Assembly (NCBI RefSeq): GCF_001426565.1
Contig: NZ_LMFA01000005.1
Coordinates: 1 to 46,619, forward strand
DNA length: 46,619 nucleotides
Direction of reading: 5' to 3'
Source: Rhizobium sp. Root482
Lineage (GTDB): Bacteria; Pseudomonadota; Alphaproteobacteria; Rhizobiales; Rhizobiaceae
Part shown: positions 8,386-16,760 of the stretch, piece after piece
How positions within the stretch are numbered: the stretch's first letter is position 1
Layout: the number at the start of each line of letters is the position of its first letter
Program-made: the position numbers and the translations under genes
The notes under the pieces: model-generated
The model's input: only the letters and a program-made list of their open reading frames with translations
What the model was told of the DNA's origin: nothing
Database searches by the model: none

Positions 8386-8583
8386 TCCTTTGCAGCCGTC
8401 CTCAACCTTCTCGCAACCGAGACAGCGGCCCCGGGCCTGGGTGCGGACGCCGCCGTGGCCCGGCTTTTCGTACTGCTTTTCATCCACGCGATCCGCGCCT
8501 ACGTGGAGGACGACGGCAGCCCGAAACCCGGTTGGCTGGCCGCTGTATCGGACGTCCGTCTGTCAATCGGCTCGGAATGTTGA
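8386..8583 (+). pseudogene. Remnant of an AraC-family regulator (cupin-type sensor domain)
   Basis: One frame reads FAAVLNLLATETAAPGLGAD, then AAVARLFVLLFIHAIRAYVE and DDGSPKPGWLAAVSDVRL, before a TGA at 8581-8583. This pattern (LxxLLxxE, then RLxxLLxxxxxRAxxE, then PGWLAAxxDxR) is the junction between the cupin-like sensor domain and the DNA-binding domain in AraC regulators of the cupin_6 group. The start and the whole DNA-binding domain are missing; an ISL3 remnant begins 20 bases later. It could have been the regulator of the adjacent efflux pump, which is inference. Confidence 0.4.
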
Positions 8584-8603
8584 CCCCTTATCGGCGTCCA
8601 ATC

Positions 8604-8963
8604 TTGGCTCTGACGCAGATTTGGTGCAATTCCCTCATGTCGCGCCGATCAGGCGGGCTTGAAGCAAATCAAGCTTTCCGCGACCGTACATCTGGCGTTT
8701 CACCAGCTTGAGCTTGGTGATCTGCCCCTCTGTTTATCCGTTCGACCACGGTGAGACTATCGCTGCGCGGACAGCCTGAATGTCTTTTGCAACGCCATTG
8801 CCAAAGGAAGCAACCAGGCTGTCGCGAGCGCGGTCGATCCACGGCACGAGCTCGTTTTCCGCCTTACGCCGGATCATGCGATGGAACTCATCAGGCTGAT
8901 TCCTTTTGTGGAAACCAGCAAGGCAGCATCGCCAAAACTGCATCAAATCTGGGTCAGAGCCAA
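8604..8963 (-). mobile_element. Internally deleted ISL3-family element with both inverted repeats
   Basis: A 360-base element with 25-base terminal repeats matching at 23 positions: inward from the left TTGGCTCTGACGCAGATTTG (8604 on), inward from the right TTGGCTCTGACCCAGATTTG (8963 on). Complete ISL3 elements are about 1.3-1.6 kb, so roughly three quarters is missing. The remaining coding part is the transposase C terminus on the minus strand. No convincing 8-base target duplication is seen. Confidence 0.7.
8635..8920 (-). pseudogene. ISL3-family transposase, C-terminal remnant with nonsense mutation
   Basis: On the minus strand the reading FHRMIRRKAENELVPWIDRA, then DIQAVRAAIVSPWSNG, is the typical C-terminal part of ISL3 transposases. 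TAA at 8734-8736 stands where Gln is expected in the WSNGQTEGQ motif. The same frame then continues TEGQITKLKLVKRQMYGRG and LDLLQARLIGAT to a natural stop at 8635-8637. The DDE catalytic core is gone. Bases 8964-9216, between this element and the next gene, hold nothing I can identify. Confidence 0.75.
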
Positions 8964-9216
8964 TATTCCACGCCGAAACACATCCACCATGGAAGGTTGG
9001 TGAAAGGCCGAACGCGTTGCATTGTTTGACATCGGCGATGGCATCTCGTGGGGCTTTAAGCTATCGGCAGATGCAATTCTGCACGCTCTTTTCCGCCGCC
9101 TGACCCAACAGCTAACGAGGGAACAAGCCCATTGCGAAAGTCAATGATGACCGCCTTGATGGGATCGGGACCCTCGCCCCTGGCCGATTTGAAGCCGGCG
9201 GCCAACGCGGGGTGAA

Positions 9217-9858
9217 TCACCGCGCCGCCCAATTGGCGCCACGGCGGAAGATCGTGCGCATCTGCGGCACGTCGAATTCCTTGGCCACGTGGCCGAGCGA
9301 CGAGTAGAAAACGCGGCCCTTGCCGTAGTTGCGCTTCCAGACCACCGGCATCACCACGCCATCGATCCAGTAGGCGTGGTCGCCGGTGAACGTTGTCGTT
9401 GCCAGCACCTCGTTGGAAGGATCGACATGCATGTAATACTGCTCGGACGTGTAGGGGAAATCGGCGATGCCCTCCATCACCGCATCGTCGGGACGTGTGA
9501 CATTGACTGTGTAGTCGATGATATTGCCCGGATGGGCGACCCATTGTCCGCCGATGATGAACTGGTATTCGACGCATTCGCGGAAGGCGTCACCGGCGCC
9601 GCCGTGATAGCCGGCGATGCCGACGCCGTTCTCGACGGCGGCGGCCAGGTTCTTCGCCTCCTCCTTCTCGATCTTCGACATGGTCATGATCGGCACGATC
9701 AGCGACAGGTCGTGGATCGACGGGTCGGCGAAGGCTTCCGTGGTGTTCTCCAGATAGACCTTGAACCCCTCCTCCTGGAGAATTCCTTTTATGATATGGG
9801 CGCATTCCTGCGGCTCGTGGCCGCTCCAGCCGCCCCATACGATCAAAGCTTCGCGCAT
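9217..9858 (-). CDS. ThuA-like protein (trehalose utilisation family)
   Basis: A 213-residue ThuA-domain protein with a glutamine-amidotransferase-like fold. Visible family features are ALIVWGGWSGHEP at the N terminus, VGIAGYHGGAGDAFRE (the conserved GYHGG), GGQWVAHPG, and SLGHVAKEFDVPQ near the end. In Sinorhizobium meliloti, ThuA and ThuB are needed for catabolism of trehalose and related disaccharides through 3-keto sugars. ATG at 9858 has AGAGGAGA 5 bases upstream. It is the last gene of the ROK - Gfo/Idh/MocA - ThuA operon, 23 bases after the oxidoreductase. Whether the substrate is trehalose is not shown by the sequence. Confidence 0.85.
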   Translation of the reverse strand: MREALIVWGGWSGHEPQECAHIIKGILQEEGFKVYLENTTEAFADPSIHDLSLIVPIMTMSKIEKEEAKNLAAAVENGVGIAGYHGGAGDAFRECVEYQFIIGGQWVAHPGNIIDYTVNVTRPDDAVMEGIADFPYTSEQYYMHVDPSNEVLATTTFTGDHAYWIDGVVMPVVWKRNYGKGRVFYSSLGHVAKEFDVPQMRTIFRRGANWAAR

Positions 9859-9881
9859 GTCAGTCTCCTCTGAAATCTGTT

Positions 9882-10982
9882 CTAGCGGACCAGACGGCCG
9901 TCAATCAGTGATTGCGAGAGCGGCGCCGGCCGCTCCGGCCTGGTGGTGATGGTGACCGTCTCCCCCGTCTCCGCCGCCGTGCCGAAGGCTTCCATCACCT
10001 CGAGCACGTGCAGAGCGAGATCTCCATTGGCCCGGTGCGGTCGGTTCGACAAAATGGCATGCGCCATGTCCGCGACGCCGAGCGAGCGGTAATTGCCGTC
10101 GGCATAGGGTTCCGTGGTCGGCTGCGGTTCGAAAGCGCCGCCCTTCTTCAGGAGCTCTATATCACCGCCGAAATGGTTCGGATCGGGCACGATCAGCGTG
10201 CCCTCCGTGCCGTAGACTTCCAGCGGAACGTGCTTATGGCCGGCGACGTCGAAGCTCATGCCGATCTGCACGACGGCGCCGTTGTGGAAGGCCATCACGC
10301 CAGAAACATGCGTCGGAATATGGACGGGGATCGTCTGGCCATTGCGCGGCTCGCTGGTGATGATGCGTTCGCTGCGCGGCGTCATCGCGAAGCCCGCGAC
10401 CTTCGCCACCGGTCCGAGCAGGTTGACGAGATCGGTGATGTAATACGGCCCCATGTCGAGCATCGGCCCGCCACCGGCCTCATAGTAGAAGTCCGGGTTG
10501 GGATGCCAGCGCTCATGGCCAGGGCACATGAAGGTGGCGGTGCCGCCGACCGGCGTTCCCAGCACGCCGGTATCGATGATCGATCGCGCCGTCTGATGCG
10601 CGCCGCCCAGGAAGGTATCGGGGGCAGCGCCGATGCGCAGGCCGCTCGCCTTGGCCGTTTCGGCAAGTTTGCGGCCTTCGGCGAAGGTGACACCGAGCGG
10701 CTTTTCCGAATAGGTGTGCTTCCCCTTGGCCAGCACCTGCAGGCCGACCTCCACATGCGCCTTGGGCACCGTCAGATTGACGATCAGCTGGATGTCCGGA
10801 TCGTCGAGCAATTCATCGATGCCGCGGGCGGCGAGATTGAATTCGCCGGCCCTCTGTTCGGCCAGCCCTCGGTTGAGATCCGCGATGCCGCGGATGTCGA
10901 GAACCGGAAACGAGGCCATTGCCTTCAAATAGGCCGATGAGATGTTGCCGCATCCGATGATGCCGATACCGAGCTTGTCCAT
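9882..10982 (-). CDS. Gfo/Idh/MocA-family oxidoreductase (ThuB-like)
   Basis: A 366-residue NAD(P)-dependent sugar dehydrogenase. The N-terminal Rossmann motif is GIGIIGCGNISSAY. The catalytic Lys lies in YSEKPLGVTF, and the second-domain motif is GGPMLDMGPYYITDLVNLLG. ATG at 10982 is preceded by GGAGGAGAACC. It is middle gene of an operon: 41 bases after the ROK regulator and 23 before the ThuA-like gene. Pairing of this family with ThuA is known for oxidation of sugars or glycosides to 3-keto derivatives. The exact sugar is unknown; the divergent CUT1 importer presumably supplies it. Confidence 0.87.
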   Translation of the reverse strand: MDKLGIGIIGCGNISSAYLKAMASFPVLDIRGIADLNRGLAEQRAGEFNLAARGIDELLDDPDIQLIVNLTVPKAHVEVGLQVLAKGKHTYSEKPLGVTFAEGRKLAETAKASGLRIGAAPDTFLGGAHQTARSIIDTGVLGTPVGGTATFMCPGHERWHPNPDFYYEAGGGPMLDMGPYYITDLVNLLGPVAKVAGFAMTPRSERIITSEPRNGQTIPVHIPTHVSGVMAFHNGAVVQIGMSFDVAGHKHVPLEVYGTEGTLIVPDPNHFGGDIELLKKGGAFEPQPTTEPYADGNYRSLGVADMAHAILSNRPHRANGDLALHVLEVMEAFGTAAETGETVTITTRPERPAPLSQSLIDGRLVR

Positions 10983-11023
10983 GGTTCTCCTCCAAGACCG
11001 AATGATGTCAGATGGCCGCGCCG

Positions 11024-12229
11024 CTAGAGGCTCGAGGCCGGGCCCGTGGTTCCCCAGGGCGATTCGTAGAGTTCGCGCAGAGCCACAACCGCCGCCCCTT
11101 GCGCCCAGGCCTCGTCCGGCGACGGATCGAACACCAGTTCGGCAACCTCGCGGATCGAGCGGGGGATGGCGCGGGCATAGGATTGTCGCAGGCTGTCGAT
11201 GAAGACGGAACCCAGCAACAGCGTCGATCCGACGATAATGACGCGCGGCGGCCCGAACAGGGTGACGATGTTGGCGACCGCCAAGCCGACTGCCTCGCCG
11301 GCCCGCATGGCGGTGGCCGACAGCGGGTTGTCGTCGGCGGAGATCAGCGCCTGCGCATGCGCCATGCCCCGCCCGACGCGGACGGCTTCGGCGAAATGGC
11401 CGACCAGTTGCTGCTCGCCGAAGATCGCCGTCTCGCCGGCGATCTCCGACAGGCGGACCGTCTGGTCCGAGACGCTTCCAAGCACCAGGTCGCCGAGATT
11501 GTGGCTGAGGCCGCCGGCGCCGCGAAACAGCTGGCCGTTGTGAAGAAGCCCGAGCCCCAGCGTCTGCTCCAGCGAAACGACGACGAAATCGTCCAGGTCG
11601 CGGGCATGGCCGAACCAGTGATGCGCCAGCGCAATGGCATGCGCGTCGCTTTCCACGATGGTCGGGAGATTGAGCCGGCTGGTCATCTCTTCGGCGAAAT
11701 TGACGTCGATCTCCCGGAAGACGGGGCTGGAGCGAACCCTTCCGGTCCGATGCTCGACGACGCCGGGAAGTCCCAGGCAGACGGTATCGATATCGCTCAG
11801 CGACAGGCCGGCATCGACGACGCAGCGGCGCACGCCATCCTCCACCAGATCGCTGATCACGCCGATCGGCAGGCGATCGACGCGCACGGGAATGGTGAGC
11901 TTGGAGAGCACCTCGCCGCAGAAGTTCGTGAGCGCGAAGACGATGCGGTTGGTGGCGATCTTAGCGCCGACGACGCGGGCCGCATCCGGGTTCAGCTCCA
12001 GCATGACGCGGGGCCGCCCGCGGGCCGCGGTATTGCGTATATCGCCCTCGTGGCGAGTAAGGATCAGTCCATCATCGAGCAGTGATCCGGTGATGGCGGA
12101 GACCGTGGTGGTTGACAGCTGCGAGCGCTCGCTAATCTCGACGCGCGAGATCGGCCCGCGTCGACGGATCTTGTCGAGCACGGTAAAGCGGTTGATTGCG
12201 CGCATCAATTCTGGGTCTGCAGTCTTCAT
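11024..12229 (-). CDS. ROK-family transcriptional regulator (NagC/XylR type)
   Basis: A 401-residue repressor-type ROK protein. The N-terminal winged helix-turn-helix is ISRVEISERSQLSTTTVSAI (about residues 26-45), followed by the two-part ROK sugar-kinase-like domain (VVGAKIATNRIVFALTN; VVSLEQTLGLGLLHNGQLFR). The usual zinc motif CxCGxxGCxE after the His is absent: the sequence runs LSHNLGDLVLGSVSDQTVRL with no Cys. The kinase-type ExGH is also not present, so it should be a regulator rather than a kinase. It is divergent from the CUT1 importer operon and first gene of its own operon. An AT-rich candidate operator lies between the divergent genes. Confidence 0.88.
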   Translation of the reverse strand: MKTADPELMRAINRFTVLDKIRRRGPISRVEISERSQLSTTTVSAITGSLLDDGLILTRHEGDIRNTAARGRPRVMLELNPDAARVVGAKIATNRIVFALTNFCGEVLSKLTIPVRVDRLPIGVISDLVEDGVRRCVVDAGLSLSDIDTVCLGLPGVVEHRTGRVRSSPVFREIDVNFAEEMTSRLNLPTIVESDAHAIALAHHWFGHARDLDDFVVVSLEQTLGLGLLHNGQLFRGAGGLSHNLGDLVLGSVSDQTVRLSEIAGETAIFGEQQLVGHFAEAVRVGRGMAHAQALISADDNPLSATAMRAGEAVGLAVANIVTLFGPPRVIIVGSTLLLGSVFIDSLRQSYARAIPRSIREVAELVFDPSPDEAWAQGAAVVALRELYESPWGTTGPASSL

Positions 12230-12274
12230 GAAGGGCCGTATGTTCGCAATCGGTCGGACAGGTTGGAGCCCTGA

Positions 12275-12297
12275 TTTAAGCCGGGCAGCGAATTAAA
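12275..12297. promoter_or_regulatory. Candidate ROK-regulator operator
   Basis: TTTAA (12275-12279) and TTAAA (12293-12297) form an inverted repeat with 13 bases between. GAATTAAAT overlaps the right arm, and a similar TTGAATTAA occurs at the importer promoter (12378 on). ROK/XylR-type operators are usually AT-rich inverted repeats of this kind. Position between the divergent genes supports it; nothing else does. Confidence 0.3.
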
Positions 12298-12355
12298 TAA
12301 CGGCGATACCGGCTCCATTGTCAAGCTGGTGTGTCGCTAAAATCGCCAATTGCGG

Positions 12356-12384
12356 TTGACAACGCGGCAAATGTCGTTTGAATT
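12356..12384 (+). promoter_or_regulatory. Sigma-70-type promoter of the CUT1 operon
   Basis: TTGACA (12356-12361) is followed after 17 bases by TGAATT (12379-12384), a good -35 and a poor -10. It is 51 bases upstream of the binding-protein start codon. The poor -10 overlaps an AT-rich element like the candidate ROK operator. Confidence 0.5.
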
Positions 12385-12434
12385 AATCCGCATAAGGGAA
12401 AAATTGAGGAATATTCCCTTTGGAGGAGGAACAA

Positions 12435-13739
12435 ATGACCAATCATGACAAGGCGACGCCCCTGTGGGGCGTCCGGCTCACTGCGCTTGCTGCTGCCACG
12501 GCGCTGACTTCACTTCTCGGCGCCCAGGCGGCGGCGGCTCAGACCGTCGTCAAGTGGATGCATGTTGAAACGATCCCGGCTTACATCGAGGCCTGGGAAG
12601 GCATAGCCAAGGACTATGAGACACAGCACCCGGATGTCGACATCCAGCTGCAGTTTCTCGAAAACGAGGCGTTCAAGGCGAAGCTGCCGACGCTGCTCCA
12701 ATCCGATGCGGCGCCCGATTTCTTCTACAGCTGGGGCGGCGGCGTGCTGCGCCAACAGGCGCAGACGGGCGCGCTGATGGATCTCACCGCGGCCATGAAT
12801 GCCGACGACGGCGCCTGGGCGAAGACCTACAAGCCGGCCGCGGTCGCAGGCCTGACCTTCGACGGCAAGATCCACGTCGTTCCCTACCGCATGGGCACGG
12901 TCAGCTTCTTCTACAACAAGGATCTTTTTGCCAAGGCTGGCGTCAAGGCCGAAGATATCAAGACCTGGAACGACTTTCTCGGCGCCGTAAAAACGCTGAA
13001 AGCGGCCGACATTACGCCGATCGCCGGCGGCGGCGGCGACAAATGGCCTCTGCATTTCTACTGGAGCTACCTGGTGATGCGCAACGGCGGCGAGCAGGTG
13101 TTCGAAGCGGCCAAGAACAAGCAGGGCGAAGGCTTCATGGACCCGACGGTGATCAAGGCTGGCGAGCAGTTGGCCGAACTTGGCAAGCTGGAGCCATTTC
13201 AGAACGGCTATCTCGGAGCAAGCTGGTCGCAGACGCTCGGCACGTTCGGTGATGGCAAGGCAGCCATGCTGCTCGGCTTCGAAAACACCGAACCGAACCA
13301 GCGCAAGAATGCGGGCGATGGCAAAGGTCTCGCTTCCGACCAGATCGGCCGTTTCGCGTTTCCCATCGTCGAAGGCGGCGCCGGCAAGGTGACCGATACA
13401 CTCGGCGGCCTGAACGGCTGGGGGGTGACCAAAGGCGCCTCTCCGGCAGCACTGGATTTTCTGCGTTTCCTGACCAGCCAGGAAACCGAGCGGGAGCTGG
13501 CAGCCAAAGGCATGATTATTCCTGCCGCGGCAAACGCCGAGGAAGGCCTGAAAGACCGGCTGATGCGTGAAGCGGCGGACCAGCTTGCCGCATCCACCTG
13601 GCACCAGAACTTCTTCGACCAGGATCTCGGCCCGTCGGTCGGACGCGTCGTCAATGACATTTCCGTGGACATCCTGTCCGGCCAAATGTCGCCCGAGGAG
13701 GGTGCGCAGGCGATCCAGGACGCCATCGAACTCGAGTAA
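12435..13739 (+). CDS. CUT1 sugar ABC transporter substrate-binding protein
   Basis: A 434-residue periplasmic binding protein of the MalE/UgpB type. The long signal peptide (LTALAAATALTSLLGAQAAA, cleaved before QTVVKW) is followed by the two-lobed solute-binding fold, with typical segments FFYSWGGGVLRQQ, VPYRMGTVSFFYNKDLFAKA and LNGWGVTKGAS. ATG at 12435 has GGAGGAGGAAC directly upstream; the earlier in-frame TTG at 12420 overlaps that ribosome site. It is the first gene of the importer operon, followed by a strong hairpin. The substrate is probably an oligosaccharide or sugar derivative processed by the divergent ThuA/oxidoreductase pair (inference from layout). Confidence 0.9.
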   Translation: MTNHDKATPLWGVRLTALAAATALTSLLGAQAAAAQTVVKWMHVETIPAYIEAWEGIAKDYETQHPDVDIQLQFLENEAFKAKLPTLLQSDAAPDFFYSWGGGVLRQQAQTGALMDLTAAMNADDGAWAKTYKPAAVAGLTFDGKIHVVPYRMGTVSFFYNKDLFAKAGVKAEDIKTWNDFLGAVKTLKAADITPIAGGGGDKWPLHFYWSYLVMRNGGEQVFEAAKNKQGEGFMDPTVIKAGEQLAELGKLEPFQNGYLGASWSQTLGTFGDGKAAMLLGFENTEPNQRKNAGDGKGLASDQIGRFAFPIVEGGAGKVTDTLGGLNGWGVTKGASPAALDFLRFLTSQETERELAAKGMIIPAAANAEEGLKDRLMREAADQLAASTWHQNFFDQDLGPSVGRVVNDISVDILSGQMSPEEGAQAIQDAIELE

Positions 13740-13746
13740 GCCCAAG

Positions 13747-13771
13747 GGCCGGTGGCAATCCGCCACCGGCC
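13747..13771 (+). terminator. Intercistronic hairpin after the binding-protein gene
   Basis: GGCCGGTGGC-AATCC-GCCACCGGCC is a perfect 10-base GC-rich stem with a 5-base loop, 7 bases after the stop codon and without a T-run. Such hairpins between binding-protein and permease genes are known to protect the upstream mRNA from 3' decay. It is more likely a stabiliser or partial attenuator than a full terminator, because the permease genes follow on the same strand. Confidence 0.65.
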
Positions 13772-13821
13772 GACCGGCCGCTGCCGGTTGCGCGACGACG
13801 ATGAACCATGGGATGAGCCAT

Positions 13822-14751
13822 ATGACTGCCAGCGTTGGTGATGCGTCCAGCTTGGATGCCGCGACGAAAATCCGCTACAAGAGCCCGACCGCGCGCGGCC
13901 GTTTGCCGGCGCTGATCATCTTCCTGCCGCCTGCCATACTTCTGTTCACGCTGTTCGTCATCCTGCCGATGGGCGAAGCTGCCTGGTACAGCCTCTACCG
14001 CTGGAACGGCTATGGCACGCCCACCGAATTCGTCGGGGTCCGCAACTTCGAGGTGCTGTTCAACAACGCCGCCTTCTCGCGGGCGCTGATCAACAACGGC
14101 CTGATCATCGTCGTGTCGCTTCTGCTGCAGATTCCGCTGGCGATCTGGCTGGCGGTGATGCTCAGCCGCAAGATGGCCGGGGTGGTGGCCTTCCGGCTGG
14201 TGTTTTTCCTCCCCTACGTGCTGGCCGACGTCGCGGCCGGCCTCATCTGGCGCTTCGTCTATGACGGCGACTATGGGCTGTTTGCCGCGATCGCCGGCTT
14301 CTTCGGCGTCGCGACACCCTATGTGTTGGCGGACCGGGACCTAGCCATCTACGCGGTGCTCGCGGTCATCATCTGGAAATATTTCGGCTTCCACATGATG
14401 CTGTTCATCGCGGGGCTGCAATCGCTCGACAAGAGCATCATGGAAGCCGCCGAGATCGACGGCGCGACCGGCTGGCAGCGGTTTCGCTACGTGACCCTGC
14501 CGCTGCTCGGCTCGACGGTGCGGCTGTCGGTGTTCTTCGCCATTATCGGCTCGCTGCAACTGTTCGACCTGATCATGCCGCTGACCGGCGGCGGGCCTTC
14601 CAACTCGACGCAGACGATGGTCACCTTCCTCTACACCTACGGCGTCACCCGCATGCAGGTCGGGCTCGGCAGCGCCGTCGGCGTGGTACTGTTCGTCATC
14701 TGCGTGACGATCGCCTTCGGCTACAAACGGATTTTCATGCGCCATGACTGA
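13822..14751 (+). CDS. CUT1 sugar ABC transporter permease (MalF/UgpA-like)
   Basis: A 309-residue inner-membrane permease with about six membrane helices (for example LIIFLPPAILLFTLFVILP and LIIVVSLLLQIPLAIWLAV). The cytoplasmic EAA loop that docks on the ATPase is EAAEIDGATGWQRFRYVTLP. ATG at 13822 was chosen because GGATGAG lies 4 bases upstream; in-frame ATGs at 13801 and 13813 have no better site, so the start is uncertain by up to 7 codons. It overlaps the next permease by 8 bases (ATGACTGA). Confidence 0.88.
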   Translation: MTASVGDASSLDAATKIRYKSPTARGRLPALIIFLPPAILLFTLFVILPMGEAAWYSLYRWNGYGTPTEFVGVRNFEVLFNNAAFSRALINNGLIIVVSLLLQIPLAIWLAVMLSRKMAGVVAFRLVFFLPYVLADVAAGLIWRFVYDGDYGLFAAIAGFFGVATPYVLADRDLAIYAVLAVIIWKYFGFHMMLFIAGLQSLDKSIMEAAEIDGATGWQRFRYVTLPLLGSTVRLSVFFAIIGSLQLFDLIMPLTGGGPSNSTQTMVTFLYTYGVTRMQVGLGSAVGVVLFVICVTIAFGYKRIFMRHD

Positions 14752-15592
14752 AACATCCTCCTCCGTCCGCGTCTCGGCCGGCACGCGCATCTATCTCTAC
14801 CTGTCGCTGTCGCTGGTGGCGGCAGTTGTGCTGGTGCCGCTGGTGACCACGGCGCTCGGCGGCTTCAAGACGCTGGGCGACTTGCGGCTCAATCCATTCG
14901 GGCTGCCCAGCGAATGGGTGTGGTCGAACTATATCGATATCCTGCTGGGCGAACGCTACTGGCGTCAGATGATGAACTCGCTGGTCATCGCCGCCGCCAC
15001 AGTGTTCCTGACACTGGTCGTGTCGTCGATGGCGGCCTTCTGCTTTGCCCATATCCGCTTCTTCGGCGCCAACCAGCTGCTCAATTATTTCCTCATCGGA
15101 CTGATGTTTCCGGCAGCGACCGCCATCCTGCCGCTGTTCATCCGCATCCGCGACCTGGGCCTGCTGGACAGCTACTGGGGGGTAATCCTGCCGCAGGTCG
15201 CCTTCGGGCTGGGCATGAGCATCCTGCTGTTTCGCAACTATTTCCGCAACCTTCCGGAAGAGCTGTTCCAGGCGGCATTCGTCGACGGCTGCGGCTACAT
15301 CCGCTTCTTCTGGTATATCTCGCTGCCGCTTTCGCGACCGATCGTGGCGACCGTCGGCATCGTCACCTTCGTCAGCAGCTGGAACAGTTACATCCTGCCG
15401 CTGATCATGCTGAACACCGAAAGCAAGTATCCCTGGCCGCTCGGCATCATGGTCTATCGCGGCGAGTTTGGCACCGACTGGCAGCTTGTGCTGGCCTTTA
15501 TCACGCTGACCATCCTGCCGACGATTATCGTGTTCTTTCTCGCCCAGAAACATATCATTGCAGGTTTGACGGCCGGCGCCGTCAAGTCCTGA
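14744..15592 (+). CDS. CUT1 sugar ABC transporter permease (MalG/UgpE-like)
   Basis: A 282-residue second permease subunit with about six membrane helices. Its EAA-type loop is FQAAFVDGCGYIRFFWYISL, with Gln replacing Glu at the first position. The start overlaps the end of the upstream permease, implying translational coupling and 1:1 production. The next gene, the ATPase, begins 19 bases after the stop. Confidence 0.9.
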   Translation: MTETSSSVRVSAGTRIYLYLSLSLVAAVVLVPLVTTALGGFKTLGDLRLNPFGLPSEWVWSNYIDILLGERYWRQMMNSLVIAAATVFLTLVVSSMAAFCFAHIRFFGANQLLNYFLIGLMFPAATAILPLFIRIRDLGLLDSYWGVILPQVAFGLGMSILLFRNYFRNLPEELFQAAFVDGCGYIRFFWYISLPLSRPIVATVGIVTFVSSWNSYILPLIMLNTESKYPWPLGIMVYRGEFGTDWQLVLAFITLTILPTIIVFFLAQKHIIAGLTAGAVKS

Positions 15593-15611
15593 TCTCCAAG
15601 GAGCAACCATC

Positions 15612-16679
15612 ATGGCATCGGTCGGTCTTCGACACATCCGCAAGAGCTACGGCGCGCTGCAAGTGGTGCACGACGTGTCGCTCACCGTCGAAGATGGCGA
15701 ATTCATCGCGCTGGTCGGCCCCTCCGGCTGCGGCAAGTCGACGCTTTTGCGGATGATCGCCGGGCTTGAGGACATAACCGACGGTCAGGTGACGATCGGC
15801 GGCACGGTGGTCAACGCGATGACGCCCCGCGAGCGCAACATCGCGATGGTCTTCCAGTCCTACGCGCTCTACCCGCACATGACGGTGGGCGAGAACATGG
15901 GCTTCAACCTGAAGCTCGCCGGCGTCGCCAAGCCCGAGATCGCCAGCCGCGTCGGCGAAGCTGCCCGCATGTTGGCGCTCGAGCAGCTGCTCGACCGCAA
16001 GCCGAGCCAGCTTTCGGGCGGGCAGCGCCAGCGCGTCGCCATGGGCCGCGCCATCGTGCGCGATCCTGCCGTCTTCCTGTTCGACGAACCCCTTTCAAAC
16101 CTCGACGCGAAGCTGCGGGTACAGATGCGCACCGAGATCAAGTCGCTTCACCAGAAGGTCGGCACGACCTCCATCTACGTGACGCATGACCAGATCGAGG
16201 CAATGACGCTGGCCGACCGGATCGTCGTCCTCAATGCGGGCCGCATCGAACAGGTCGGCACGCCGATGGAGCTCTACAGGACGCCCGCAAACCTGTTCGT
16301 CGCCGGCTTTATCGGTTCCCCGGCGATGAACCTGATTGACGGAACGGTCGATGGGGAGACCGACAGTCCGGTCGTGCGTCTGGCAGAGGGTGCTGCCATC
16401 GCCATCTCACCCGATCGTAAAGTGCGTCGCGGCCAGAGCGTCAAGATCGGGCTGCGCCCCGAGCACCTGACGGCCGGCGGCGACGACAGCATCACCGGGC
16501 AGACATTGCTGGTGGAACCGACGGGAGCGCAGACGCATGTGCTGTTCGAATTTGCCGGTCAGCAGATGACCGCCGTCGTCGACGGAGATCATCCAGCCCG
16601 TCACGGCACGCCGTTTCGCGCCGGCATCGACCACAACCTGGTCTACGTGTTCGACACGGAAAGTGGAAAGAGCCTGTAG
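15612..16679 (+). CDS. CUT1 sugar ABC transporter ATP-binding protein (UgpC/MalK type)
   Basis: A 355-residue ATPase powering the importer. Walker A is GPSGCGKST, the signature LSGGQRQRVAMGRAIV, Walker B VFLFDEPLSNLD, and the switch His is in YVTHDQIEAM. A C-terminal TOBE-type regulatory domain follows (VKIGLRPEHL). AAGGAG lies 11-12 bases upstream of ATG 15612. It is the last gene of the operon begun at 12435. Confidence 0.93.
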   Translation: MASVGLRHIRKSYGALQVVHDVSLTVEDGEFIALVGPSGCGKSTLLRMIAGLEDITDGQVTIGGTVVNAMTPRERNIAMVFQSYALYPHMTVGENMGFNLKLAGVAKPEIASRVGEAARMLALEQLLDRKPSQLSGGQRQRVAMGRAIVRDPAVFLFDEPLSNLDAKLRVQMRTEIKSLHQKVGTTSIYVTHDQIEAMTLADRIVVLNAGRIEQVGTPMELYRTPANLFVAGFIGSPAMNLIDGTVDGETDSPVVRLAEGAAIAISPDRKVRRGQSVKIGLRPEHLTAGGDDSITGQTLLVEPTGAQTHVLFEFAGQQMTAVVDGDHPARHGTPFRAGIDHNLVYVFDTESGKSL

Positions 16680-16760
16680 ATCCACCGCAGCGTACGCCGA
16701 TCGCGCTCGTCGTTCCCAACTGCGAAATTTACGCAAAGGCTTCCATCATATCCGGTATGC

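Noticed and set aside
9056..9577. A 173-codon minus frame running past the ThuA-like gene to 9056
   Set aside because: Most of it overlaps the ThuA-like gene in another frame. The free part (9056-9216) has no recognisable motif, so a ThuA frameshift extension is not supported; the ThuA-like gene already ends at a normal family C terminus.
11012..12085. Long plus-strand frame over the ROK regulator (357 codons)
   Set aside because: It is antisense to a well-supported ROK protein, has composition typical of a shadow frame, and lacks a ribosome site.
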